Shown here: piece after piece, positions 22,469 to 29,636 of the stretch | Layout: each line of letters opens with the position of its first letter | Position numbering within the stretch: the first letter of the stretch is position 1 | IMG/VR virus record: IMGVR_UViG_3300028920_000078 | Location: 1 to 58,532 of that record | DNA length: 58,532 nt | Source: a virus | Direction: 5' to 3' (one strand) | Notes under the pieces: model-generated | The model's input: only the letters and a program-made list of their open reading frames with translations | The model's database searches: none | Told to the model about the DNA's origin: nothing | Translations under genes and position numbers: made by a program

Positions 22469-23047
22469 ATGGAAAAGTTGTTAAGGACTATGGAAGAATG
22501 CGAGAAAATGCCGGAGTGGCAACATAGATGGAAATCTGTTATTATAAAAGATATGTATCCTCAAGAAGAAAGAGAAAAATGTTTAGAATGTAAACAGACA
22601 TTCGGTAGTAGGGTACCACATTTCCCATGCGATTGGGTTCATGGTGATGTAGCGGCATCTAGTGATGCAACTACGTCCAATAAAATAAAAGGAGAGGTGA
22701 ATGAAATGCCAATATCAGAAAAAGAATTCCAGGACCTCGCAGGAAAGCCCAAGGGCGGTTTTGGGGCAGACCCCAACAGCCTATCACAGAGGACTTTCCG
22801 AGCCTTGCCAACCGAAGGTGGCGTAACAGCAGACGAAGTAATAGAGACAGTAGGAGAAGACGCAAAGAAAGTGAAGAACGCTCTGAATGCTCTCTGTTAT
22901 GACGGAAAGATAAAGAAGGTCGTGAAGAAATACGATGAGAACGGAGAGGCCTACTACAAGCAGAATCCGGAATACGTCCAGAAGCAGGAAGGCAGCGGTG
23001 CTGAGGAAGAGACTGCATCCGAAGAGGATGTTGATGCTGAGGAATAA
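22469..23047 (+). CDS. Winged-helix-type protein, paralog B, with optional Cys-rich N-terminal extension
   Basis: Open frame of 192 residues. Residues 1-79 form an extension with CLEC and a later His/Cys (possible zinc site). Met80 (ATG 22706) has its own AAAGGAGAGGTG site, and from there MPISEKEFQDL starts a protein matching paralog A (17142) over its whole length, with the same N/DPNS, LP..GG.TA.EVI and NPEY landmarks, plus an acidic tail. So either a fusion or two products from one frame. The part after 22706 is GC-richer, as in paralog A. The first ATG follows GGAG too closely; TTG at 22478 is an alternative. Confidence 0.6.
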   Translation: MEKLLRTMEECEKMPEWQHRWKSVIIKDMYPQEEREKCLECKQTFGSRVPHFPCDWVHGDVAASSDATTSNKIKGEVNEMPISEKEFQDLAGKPKGGFGADPNSLSQRTFRALPTEGGVTADEVIETVGEDAKKVKNALNALCYDGKIKKVVKKYDENGEAYYKQNPEYVQKQEGSGAEEETASEEDVDAEE

Positions 23048-23059
23048 GTCCTCAGAAAC

Positions 23060-23262
23060 CTAACAGGTTCGGCGGGCCTTGTAAGCCCCCGAACTCATAC
23101 CCACGAGAATACACAATCCCCGGTTAGTGGTGGCTCGAAACCCCACTAACCCATTGGCTTCCGAAGTCCGGAATACTTGAACCACCAAGTTGCGTGAGAA
23201 GCCGAATAGGGAACGGAATGTGGTCGACTGCTGGTAACAGCAACTTGTTCTATTCCCATAAC
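23060..23262 (+). ncRNA. Candidate structured RNA 2 (five helices)
   Basis: GC-rich stretch without a gene just after paralog B. Helices: GTTCGG-c-GGGC with GCCC-CCGAAC (23067-23094); GTTAGTGG (23123-23130) with CCACTAAC (23143-23150), extended by GG/CC past a bulged T; GGCTTC (23156-23161) with GAAGCC (23198-23203), enclosing ACTTG/CAAGT; GAATAG (23204-23209) with CTATTC (23250-23255), extended by AAC/GTT; and TGCTG-GTAA-CAGCA (23229-23242), a GNRA tetraloop. No tRNA, RNase P or other class could be recognised by eye. A stable RNA processed from the paralog B mRNA or made separately is likely. Confidence 0.6.
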
Positions 23263-23556
23263 TATATGGAATGATGGATATGTTTTATAGAAAGGATAAG
23301 AAAAGTTCGTTTGTTGAACAATACTGGAGTTTTTTAAATAGGGTATATTATAAGCAACAACACCAGTCCTGTTCAACAGGTTCTCCATTCATGCTTCATA
23401 TTTTAAAGAAAGGCATGATTTCAGCTCGAAAAAATTTAAACATACAAATACACACAAAACTTAATACCGTTTCAAAATCACGCCAAATAATGCAAATTCC
23501 AACGGAAGAAAAATCGCAGTCAAACGCATTTAACAACATGAGGAAGGAGATACAAA
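23263..23556 (+). other. Spacer with promoter and palindrome; the ORF here is probably spurious
   Basis: A 97-codon open frame (23271-23564) covers this stretch but lacks a ribosome site and contains a TATA-like element and an operator-like palindrome, so I treat it as non-coding. Nothing else was seen apart from these two sites. Confidence 0.45.
23329..23380 (+). promoter_or_regulatory. TATA-like promoter with palindrome at the start site
   Basis: GTTTTTTAAATAGGG (23329-23343) followed 25 bases later by CCTGTT-C-AACAGG (23368-23380). The palindrome lies where transcription would start, a good place for a repressor. The transcript would cover the small genes from 23557 on. Confidence 0.45.
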
Positions 23557-23757
23557 ATGGCTAATGCAGGAGCTGTTGCCGCTGTTGCTGGTGGCACCCT
23601 CTTAATACAAAGAGGACATGAGATTAATGAAAGTGTAAGGAAAGTTACTATTGATGAAGAAATGCCATTAATTTTCTTATTGATTCTGTTGTTTATAGGG
23701 ATTATGATTGTCTTAATTGCAAAACTGATATTATCAAGAAAAAAGGAGGCGGTCTGA
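23557..23757 (+). CDS. Small membrane protein
   Basis: 66 residues with a Gly/Ala-rich N-terminus and one long hydrophobic helix (about 36-58) before a basic end. AGGAAGGAG site 7 bases upstream. The predicted tail-anchored shape would suit a membrane-disturbing or adaptor role; no family known. Confidence 0.5.
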   Translation: MANAGAVAAVAGGTLLIQRGHEINESVRKVTIDEEMPLIFLLILLFIGIMIVLIAKLILSRKKEAV

Positions 23758-24009
23758 ATGAAGAAGATTATAGAATATCAGTTGAATCATGAAGACAAGA
23801 ACGGAGATATACAAGACTGTGACCATCGTGAAACCTTAGAAGAAGCACTAAAAGAATTTGAATCAAACAATTATTGGACTTCAATAGAAAAAGTTACAGA
23901 CTACTGGGAAGGAGACGACCTTAAATATAGATTTCATGAAACAGTAAGAAATAAGGAGGTGGAAGGAAATGAAAAGAGAAAAAGCAGAACACGAAATGAA
24001 CTTCCATAG
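23758..24009 (+). CDS. Small acidic hypothetical protein
   Basis: 83 residues starting right after the previous stop codon, with AAAGGAGGCGG upstream. An alpha/beta pattern (IIEYQLNHED, EEALKEFESNN, YRFHETV). Not recognised. Confidence 0.45.
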   Translation: MKKIIEYQLNHEDKNGDIQDCDHRETLEEALKEFESNNYWTSIEKVTDYWEGDDLKYRFHETVRNKEVEGNEKRKSRTRNELP

Positions 24010-24106
24010 GTATATGTCAGAGTGGCACAAACAGAAAATGTACGAGTGCAAGGACAGGCTGAAGATGCTCAGAAACGAGAAGGAAGACGTAGAGGTGATG
24101 GAATGA
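23969..24106 (+). CDS. Small coiled helical protein
   Basis: 45 residues from the ATG at 23969, 41 bases inside the previous gene, with AAGGAGGTGGAAGGAA upstream. Charged helix rich in Lys, Glu and Met. It ends in an ATGA overlap with the next gene. Confidence 0.4.
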   Translation: MKREKAEHEMNFHRYMSEWHKQKMYECKDRLKMLRNEKEDVEVME

Positions 24107-24207
24107 TTAGAAAACCGACAAAAAAAGAATTGTCCACAGATGAAACAATAAGCAGTTTACTATCTGAAATCAAAGGCGATTTAGTCTGGTGGAGGTTGCC
24201 TGAATGA
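24103..24207 (+). CDS. Tiny hypothetical protein
   Basis: 34 residues; starts in an ATGA overlap and ends in another with the next gene, which is the main support for coding. Confidence 0.35.
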   Translation: MIRKPTKKELSTDETISSLLSEIKGDLVWWRLPE

Positions 24208-24320
24208 ACTACAGAAACAAGCAGATAGACAAGTTAAAACCACAAGTCAAACACCCAAAGCAGGAAACGTACAGAAGGCATTACCTGTATAACGTATATC
24301 GTCATGGGGGGAAGAAGTAA
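24204..24320 (+). CDS. Tiny basic protein
   Basis: 38 residues, Lys/Arg/Tyr-rich (KQIDKLKPQVKHPKQETYRR). A GTGGAGG site lies upstream and the stop overlaps the following ATG by one base. Possibly nucleic-acid binding. Confidence 0.35.
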   Translation: MNYRNKQIDKLKPQVKHPKQETYRRHYLYNVYRHGGKK

Positions 24321-24577
24321 TGAAGCCAAAAAACTTGAAGGATTTGAAAAAGTATTTGCTAGAATTCAAAATGCCTGTAGATATGGTCACAGGAATTGTT
24401 CATACATTTGATGAAACAGATTCCCTCATAAAGGACAGGATAAAGGAACTGGAGAAGGAAATGAACGACCTATTCATGGATGGAAACATAATTACTATGG
24501 GAGAAACGAGACTGTTCCGATTCTTAAAGGCACATGCGGTAATCAAAGAACTAAAAAGACTTTTAGGAGATGAATAG
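24320..24577 (+). CDS. Helical hypothetical protein
   Basis: 85 residues with long amphipathic helices (DRIKELEKEMNDLF) and a GGGGGGAAG leader. Likely a dimeric coiled protein; not recognised. Confidence 0.45.
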   Translation: MKPKNLKDLKKYLLEFKMPVDMVTGIVHTFDETDSLIKDRIKELEKEMNDLFMDGNIITMGETRLFRFLKAHAVIKELKRLLGDE

Positions 24578-24733
24578 ATGACTGAATTAAGCTGTAACAA
24601 ATGCATGACGTTCTACAGCGTCAAAAAAGACCGAAAAGGGAACAGTTCAGACTTACCTATATATTGTCCCTATTGTGGTGAGAAAGTGGCTACAATACAC
24701 AATAATTACTTCAAGAAGAGGTTAGAGCCATGA
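24578..24733 (+). CDS. Zinc-ribbon protein
   Basis: 51 residues: CNKC near the start and CPYCG at about residue 30 form a complete zinc ribbon. The end overlaps the ligase start (ATGA), so they are probably cotranslated. Confidence 0.5.
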   Translation: MTELSCNKCMTFYSVKKDRKGNSSDLPIYCPYCGEKVATIHNNYFKKRLEP

Positions 24734-25665
24734 TTGAAGTAATGTTGGCTAAAAGAGCGGAGAAAGATTGTCCGGAATTAGATAGTAAGGAATGGGTGGC
24801 AGAGAGAAAATTCGACGGCACAAGAGCCATAATGATGAAACTCGGTAGAGAAATAGAATTCTGGACGAGAAGCTGGAAAACAGAATTAAGTCAAAGTTAT
24901 CCTGATATAATAATGGAAGCACATAAAAGTCTAGATATATCAGGTTCTTTCATTATTGACGGAGAAATTGTCGCTTATGATAAAAAAGGAAATGAGAAAT
25001 TTATTACAGCCAGAATGACACCAGAAACAAGGCAGAACTATAAGATAGTCTATCACGTTTTTGATATTATATTACTAAACGGTGAATATATAACAAAACT
25101 ACCTTATCTACGAAGAAAAGAGATGTTGATAAAATTAATAGAAAAAAATGAAATAATAAAGACTACGAAGATATGGCAAAACAAAAGAAAATTATTGCAG
25201 GAAGTGAATTCTGCAGGTGGAGAAGGAATCATACTCAAACATAGAGATTCCGTTTATGAAATAGGTAAGAGAAGTAAATATTGGCTTAAGGTAAAGAATG
25301 AAAAGACAGCCGACTTAATTGTGAAAAGATGGCTTCCTCCCTCGGAAGATTTGAAAACTGATAAAAGGAAAGGAAAGTTTGGAGCATTGGTATGCTATCA
25401 ATACGATAAAGAAGGAATACTATTAGAAGTCTGTAATGTAGGCGGAGGATTTACAGATGCAGACTTAAAGATGATAACTGATAAATATCTTCTACCAGGA
25501 GGAAAAGTAAAAGAAGAATTCATTATTGAAGCAAAATATTTGAATATAACAGAAGATGGTCATTATAGAATGCCTACCTTTATGAGATTGAGAGATGATA
25601 AACTTCCAAGACATTGTATTATGGAAAGAGATATCAAGAGAGGAGGATTGGAAAAATGGTTTTAA
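24730..25665 (+). CDS. lig: ATP-dependent DNA ligase (minimal)
   Basis: 311 residues. The nucleotidyl-transfer motif I is ERKFDGTR with adenylated Lys27, followed by motif III VYHVFDIIL, motif IV EGIILK and motif V YWLKVK; the C-terminal ~90 residues form the OB domain (KFGALVCYQYDKEG). The N-terminal DNA-binding domain of cellular archaeal ligases is absent, as is usual for viral minimal ligases. It would seal nicks during replication and repair and belongs with the clamp and polymerase genes further right. Confidence 0.85.
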   Translation: MIEVMLAKRAEKDCPELDSKEWVAERKFDGTRAIMMKLGREIEFWTRSWKTELSQSYPDIIMEAHKSLDISGSFIIDGEIVAYDKKGNEKFITARMTPETRQNYKIVYHVFDIILLNGEYITKLPYLRRKEMLIKLIEKNEIIKTTKIWQNKRKLLQEVNSAGGEGIILKHRDSVYEIGKRSKYWLKVKNEKTADLIVKRWLPPSEDLKTDKRKGKFGALVCYQYDKEGILLEVCNVGGGFTDADLKMITDKYLLPGGKVKEEFIIEAKYLNITEDGHYRMPTFMRLRDDKLPRHCIMERDIKRGGLEKWF

Positions 25666-25868
25666 ATATATTTAGAAGAAAGAAAGAACCAAGCGAACAG
25701 GAAGTGATAACATATAAGATGTTATTATTAATAGAGAAGTTCATTAAATTGATAGAGACAATGGAGCAACAACAAGAAGAAATAAAAGAAATGATGGAAT
25801 TTAATCAACAGATGGTTGCTTCGATGTCTGCACAAACGGGAGTTAATATGGCTCCAATGGGTGGTTAA
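25656..25868 (+). CDS. Small coiled-coil protein
   Basis: 70 residues from the ATG at 25656, preceded by AGAGGAGGATTGG and overlapping the ligase end by 10 bases. Middle part (MLLLIEKFIKLIETMEQQQE) is a leucine-rich coiled coil, the tail is Met/Ala-rich. Could oligomerise; no known family. Confidence 0.45.
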   Translation: MVLNIFRRKKEPSEQEVITYKMLLLIEKFIKLIETMEQQQEEIKEMMEFNQQMVASMSAQTGVNMAPMGG

Positions 25869-26102
25869 ATGAAATGTTATTTTTGTGATAAAGAAGCCTG
25901 TTGCAAGGTAGGAAACAGTAAAGGAAATATACTCAGAGCCCTATTAGGTGGAAAGTGTTGGGAGAAGACAGAATGGTATCTTTGTAATAGGTGTCACGAA
26001 ATTTATAAAAGAATAAGATCCCGTACAAACAACTTTCATAAAATAGAAGAAGATTTGATGTTATTTAGAAATCAAGAATTAAGAAAACATAAGCGGATGT
26101 AG
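25869..26102 (+). CDS. Cys-rich zinc-binding protein overlapping the tRNA gene
   Basis: 77 residues with CYFCDKEACC near the N-terminus and CNRCH at about residue 39: a probable zinc finger with a helical basic tail. Its stop codon (26100-26102) lies within the first 10 bases of tRNA-Leu, so tRNA processing would cut this mRNA. Confidence 0.5.
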   Translation: MKCYFCDKEACCKVGNSKGNILRALLGGKCWEKTEWYLCNRCHEIYKRIRSRTNNFHKIEEDLMLFRNQELRKHKRM

Positions 26103-26214
26103 CCGACTGGGAAAGGCAACAGGCTTAGGCTGTGAAGGCGGCTAAAGGTTGAAGCTCAAGAACATGAGATACCTGTTCTTAGTGATATTGGAGGTTCAAT
26201 TCCTCCCTTCCGCA
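26093..26214 (+). tRNA. tRNA-Leu(UAG) with 41-base archaeal intron
   Basis: Acceptor GCGGATG (26093-26099) pairs with CTTCCGC (26207-26213; one T-T mismatch); U8/A9; D-stem GCC/GGC with GG in the loop; anticodon stem ACAGG (26119-26123) with CCTGT (26172-26176); loop CUUAGG then A gives anticodon UAG (26126-26128); 13-base class II variable region; T arm GGAGG-TTCAATT-CCTCC (26190-26206). The 41-base intron (26130-26170) sits after position 37. Its ends form a bulge-helix-bulge: CTTA pairs with TGAG, with 3-base bulges GGC and ATA, and cuts after the second base give exact exons. CCA is not encoded. Mature length 81. Confidence 0.88.
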
Positions 26215-26227
26215 TGGAGGTGAAAGC

Positions 26228-26536
26228 ATGACACCAGAAGAATGTGAAGAAAATGGCGGCCTTGGTAAATTCGCAATAGAAATTTGTAAATACTGCACAG
26301 ATTCAAAAGATTGCGAGATAGCAAGAGAAGGATTTGAAAAATTAGAAGAAAAAAGACAAAAGGAAAAAGAAGAGAAAAAGAGACTGGCAATAAAAAGGCT
26401 TGGAGGAAGAGCAATCACAAAGAAAGATTTGATTTGTATGTACTGTCAAAGAAATGCACTGAAATGTAAATGCAAGAACAAATCAGAAGCTAGATTCAAT
26501 TTGAGATTAAGAAATGAGACGAGGAAGTTTTTCTAA
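26228..26536 (+). CDS. Cys-rich charged protein
   Basis: 102 residues. An N-terminal CKYCTDSKDC cluster and a later CMYCQRN...CKC cluster are separated by a long Glu/Lys helix (EKLEEKRQKEKEEKKR). Two possible zinc sites; not recognised. Starts 14 bases after the tRNA, with ATGGAGG upstream, so it is probably on the same transcript. Confidence 0.5.
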   Translation: MTPEECEENGGLGKFAIEICKYCTDSKDCEIAREGFEKLEEKRQKEKEEKKRLAIKRLGGRAITKKDLICMYCQRNALKCKCKNKSEARFNLRLRNETRKFF

Positions 26537-26766
26537 TGGGCAGCAGATATTGGATTACAGGGGCACAGCTTGGTATTCTCCAAGAAATGACAAAGGAAAA
26601 AAGAGAAAAGTTAATAGAAGAAATTATAGATAATCAATTTATAGGAAATGTTAGTACATATGAAGAAAGATTGGAATTCAAAAAAGCTGTCCAATCATTA
26701 GAAGGAAATATCAAAATATTTCTAGCAGTTAGAAGAATGAAAGAAAAAGAAATTTTGAGGGATTAA
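26536..26766 (+). CDS. Small helical protein
   Basis: 76 residues. Overlaps the upstream stop by one base and is helical throughout (KEKREKLIEEIIDNQFIG). No motif recognised. Confidence 0.45.
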   Translation: MGSRYWITGAQLGILQEMTKEKREKLIEEIIDNQFIGNVSTYEERLEFKKAVQSLEGNIKIFLAVRRMKEKEILRD

Positions 26767-26767
26767 G

Positions 26768-26905
26768 ATGCCAATATGGTATTGTAGATGTTGCAATAAA
26801 AATTTCATTGCGGCAAATTGGGTAAAGTCATGGAAGGTAAGGTGTCCTCATTGTAAGAGTAATGAAAGTATAGAATTAAAAGGAGAGATGAAGAAAAGAT
26901 GGTAG
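26768..26905 (+). CDS. Minimal zinc ribbon
   Basis: 45 residues: CRCC near residue 6 and CPHCKSN at about 26 make a zinc ribbon. The end overlaps the next gene by 7 bases. Confidence 0.5.
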   Translation: MPIWYCRCCNKNFIAANWVKSWKVRCPHCKSNESIELKGEMKKRW

Positions 26906-27318
26906 AGCCGAAAGTAAATCAGAGAAAGAGAATATATTCATGGACAGAATTTGATATTGATATTAAGAAATTAGCTGAGAAAATCAAGAAAAAGTATCCT
27001 AACCTAACTCATGTCTATGGAATAGGGAGGGGTGGACAAGTCGCCGCGGTAGCGATTAGTCATCTATTGGATTTAATTTATACACATGATAAAGATTTAT
27101 GTTATAGATTTTCTAATGTAATGAAAGATGCAGAGGATAGTATGATAATAGTTGACGATATATGTGATAGCGGATCTACAATGTGTCTATTTGGGCATAG
27201 AAAAACCGCGACCCTCTTATTAAGAAGAGGAAGTTTACATAAACCAAAGATTCATGTTAAATTAATCAAGAACGACGATTGGATAATCTTTCCGTGGGAA
27301 TATGATGAGACCTTGTAA
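26899..27318 (+). CDS. Phosphoribosyltransferase, type I (purine-type)
   Basis: 139 residues. The PRPP-binding loop IIVDDICDSGST (about 83-94) is diagnostic, and GIGRGGQVAAVAISHLL (about 42-58) is the conserved N-terminal loop of hypoxanthine/xanthine-guanine-type enzymes. It would make a nucleoside monophosphate from a free base and PRPP in the cytoplasm. A salvage role fits a virus with high guanine demand; substrate is not predictable. Slightly short for the family. Confidence 0.7.
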   Translation: MVEPKVNQRKRIYSWTEFDIDIKKLAEKIKKKYPNLTHVYGIGRGGQVAAVAISHLLDLIYTHDKDLCYRFSNVMKDAEDSMIIVDDICDSGSTMCLFGHRKTATLLLRRGSLHKPKIHVKLIKNDDWIIFPWEYDETL

Positions 27319-27499
27319 GTTTAACAGATATCATATGTGTAACACTCCGTGTGGATCAGAGATAACTGCGCCTCCGCATTGGTGTAAAGGATGGAAGAAT
27401 ATGGATGTTACTAAAAAGCAGTATGAAGAAAGGGGCTACAAGAAAATATATGACAAAATGAAAATTGGAAAAGGCAAAGACTTGACAGGAGCAAAGTAG
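27305..27499 (+). CDS. Small Cys-rich protein
   Basis: 64 residues starting inside the last codons of the phosphoribosyltransferase gene. Four cysteines (CKF, CNTPCG, WCKGW) in the N-terminal half suggest a zinc or Fe-S site. Function unknown. Confidence 0.45.
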   Translation: MRPCKFNRYHMCNTPCGSEITAPPHWCKGWKNMDVTKKQYEERGYKKIYDKMKIGKGKDLTGAK

Positions 27500-27500
27500 T

Positions 27501-29159
27501 ATGGAAATATGGATTGAAGGAAATAAGATTGGTATAAAATTTCAATATGACATTGAAACAATAAAGAAAATAAAATCAATACCTGGAAGAGAATGGAATC
27601 CGCTATATAAAAGATGGGAATTACCTAATACAGCTCAAACATTGGAAGAACTAAGACAACAAGGATTTGATATTTCTAATGTTGAAATACAAAAGGAAGA
27701 AGCTAACAAGAATATAAAGAAAGTATTTTCTGAAATGAAAGCGAAAATAAAAGAGACATATCCCTTCCTTTTTGATTTCCAAACAGAAGCGGTTGCTAAA
27801 GGATATTTGAATAATAGATTTCTAAACTTAGACTTAATGGGATTAGGAAAAACATTGGAAGGATTTGCTCCAATGGATAGATGGATGCAAAAAGGAAAGA
27901 TAGATAGGATAGTCATATTCTGTCCTGCTACAATTAAATGGCAGTGGAAAAGAAAAATATTGGAGTTCTTTAATCGAGTTTCTATTGTTATTGAAGGAAC
28001 TCCAGAGAAAAGAAAGAAGCTTTATGCTTCCAAGCCGAATATAATGATTCTAAATTATGAACTACTTCTTAAAGATTTTTTAGACATATTTGATTTATCG
28101 ACAAATCAGGGTATTATTTTAGACGAAATTACCTATGTGAAGAATCCAGATGCAAAAAGAACTTTTTATGTTAAGAATTTAAAACCAAAGTATATGTTTG
28201 GATTAACAGGAACATTGGTAGAGAATAAGCTAATTGACGCCTTTCATATAGGAAACTTAATTCATCCGGGTTGGATGACAAAATCAGAATTTTATAATTA
28301 TTGTATTTTTGAGGAGAAATTTGGATATTCAAGTCTGGCGGGATATAGAAATCTAGATATGTTTATGGAAAGACTCATGGAAATTTCTATAAGAAGAACG
28401 TGGGAAGATGTAGATATGGAAATGCCTAAGAAAATTGTTGAAGAAAGAAACATACCCATGTCTTCCTACCAAAAAAAGATAAGCCAGATTTTGATAGACA
28501 AGCTAGATGACGATTTGCATTCAGACGAGAAGGTTGGAGCTACATTAAAGAAGTTTGTGATATTGCCGATGCTAGAGGACAGCACGCAATTATTGAATAT
28601 GAGCTCCGCACCTACTTTAAGAAGTATGAACGAACTTAATGTATCACATCCTAAGATAGATGATTTAATGAATATTCTAGAAGAATCTTCAGACAAGAAA
28701 ATAATAATATTCACCAGGTTCGCTAGAATGGCACAAATTATTTTTGAAAAATTGAATGAAAAACACAAAACACTATTGATTACAGGAAGCACATCCAATA
28801 AACAAAGAGAAAATATTATACAAAAGTTTAGTGAAGGTGATGAAAGAATAATGGTATCCACAGATGCGATGTCACACGGAGTCGACTTTCCTTTTGTATC
28901 TCTATGTATTAACTATGATATTCCTTGGAAACCATCAACTTTATATCAGAGAATACATAGATGTTATAGGGCGAACAGTCAATATAATAGACTGCTAGTT
29001 ATAAACATGGTATCTGACGGGTTAGAAAGTTATATTTATGATGTAATGAATGCCAAGGATGCTCTATTCAAGAAAGTCACCAGTTTTGATGTAAATCGTC
29101 AATTATTATCATATATTCACAAATTCACTAGCCATAAGCTTTCAAACTTAAAACCATAA
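27501..29159 (+). CDS. SNF2-family DNA helicase/translocase with HARP-like N-terminus
   Basis: 552 residues. The N-terminal ~60 residues (GREWNPLYKRWELP) resemble the HARP domain of SMARCAL1-type annealing helicases. Then SF2 motifs: Walker A MGLGKT (113-118), DEIT box (208-211), FGLTGT (motif III), and in the second lobe a FTRFA strand, a STDAMSHGVDF strand and YQRIHRCYRA (motif VI). It probably remodels or anneals DNA at stalled forks and follows small genes on the same transcript; the next gene has its own promoter. Confidence 0.8.
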   Translation: MEIWIEGNKIGIKFQYDIETIKKIKSIPGREWNPLYKRWELPNTAQTLEELRQQGFDISNVEIQKEEANKNIKKVFSEMKAKIKETYPFLFDFQTEAVAKGYLNNRFLNLDLMGLGKTLEGFAPMDRWMQKGKIDRIVIFCPATIKWQWKRKILEFFNRVSIVIEGTPEKRKKLYASKPNIMILNYELLLKDFLDIFDLSTNQGIILDEITYVKNPDAKRTFYVKNLKPKYMFGLTGTLVENKLIDAFHIGNLIHPGWMTKSEFYNYCIFEEKFGYSSLAGYRNLDMFMERLMEISIRRTWEDVDMEMPKKIVEERNIPMSSYQKKISQILIDKLDDDLHSDEKVGATLKKFVILPMLEDSTQLLNMSSAPTLRSMNELNVSHPKIDDLMNILEESSDKKIIIFTRFARMAQIIFEKLNEKHKTLLITGSTSNKQRENIIQKFSEGDERIMVSTDAMSHGVDFPFVSLCINYDIPWKPSTLYQRIHRCYRANSQYNRLLVINMVSDGLESYIYDVMNAKDALFKKVTSFDVNRQLLSYIHKFTSHKLSNLKP

Positions 29160-29160
29160 G

Positions 29161-29174
29161 CTTTTTAAATACTG
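29161..29174 (+). promoter_or_regulatory. TATA-box promoter for a leaderless transcript
   Basis: CTTTTTAAATACTG, immediately after the helicase stop codon. The centre lies about 27 bases before the ATG at 29193, so the mRNA probably begins at that codon and runs into the replication genes. Confidence 0.65.
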
Positions 29175-29192
29175 TAAATAAGTTATACATAG

Positions 29193-29618
29193 ATGGTTAT
29201 GTTGCTAGTATGTCTAAACCCAAAATGTGGATGGCGATGGGATTATAAAGGGCAGAAAAAAGTGGGTGAATATACTAGCTGTCCTGGATGTCATTCGTCG
29301 GTTAAAGTGACAGACAGATGGGAAAAATCAATTTCACAAATCGTATCAAAAGGAGGTACTAATATGCCAAAACCAAGATATACACAAATTCCAGACAATA
29401 AAGTTGTCGGCGATAAAACTGTAATAGATGATATTGCTGACATTCTAAATGAACATGGACGATTTTCAGTCGTCAGAGATTCTCTAGTAATTACAATAAT
29501 AGAGAATCCTGCATGGGAGAACAAGTCTATAAAGAAAGAATTCAGAGCTCCTTCCATGAAGGAAGTAACAAAACTAGAAACTAATGATAGAGGACAGATA
29601 AAGGTCCCTAAATCTTAA
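29193..29618 (+). CDS. Zinc-ribbon protein with internal second start
   Basis: 141-codon frame. Residues 1-57 contain CLNPKCG and CPGCH, a zinc ribbon, and would be made from the leaderless mRNA. Met58 (ATG 29364) has an AAAAGGAGGTACTAAT site and could start a separate protein of 84 residues with an alpha/beta pattern (TVIDDIADILNEHGRFSVV). The same arrangement is seen at 22469/22706. Function unknown, but expression with the ssDNA-binding gene suggests replication or transcription. Confidence 0.5.
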   Translation: MVMLLVCLNPKCGWRWDYKGQKKVGEYTSCPGCHSSVKVTDRWEKSISQIVSKGGTNMPKPRYTQIPDNKVVGDKTVIDDIADILNEHGRFSVVRDSLVITIIENPAWENKSIKKEFRAPSMKEVTKLETNDRGQIKVPKS

Positions 29619-29636
29619 TTATGGAGGTAGATAATA

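Noticed and set aside
23123-23150. T-arm of a second tRNA
   Set aside because: The loop CTCGAAA looks similar but the stem has a bulge and no acceptor, D or anticodon arms surround it.
23271-23564. Open frame of 97 codons between the candidate RNA and the gene at 23557
   Set aside because: No ribosome site, random-looking protein, and it covers a promoter-like element and a palindrome.
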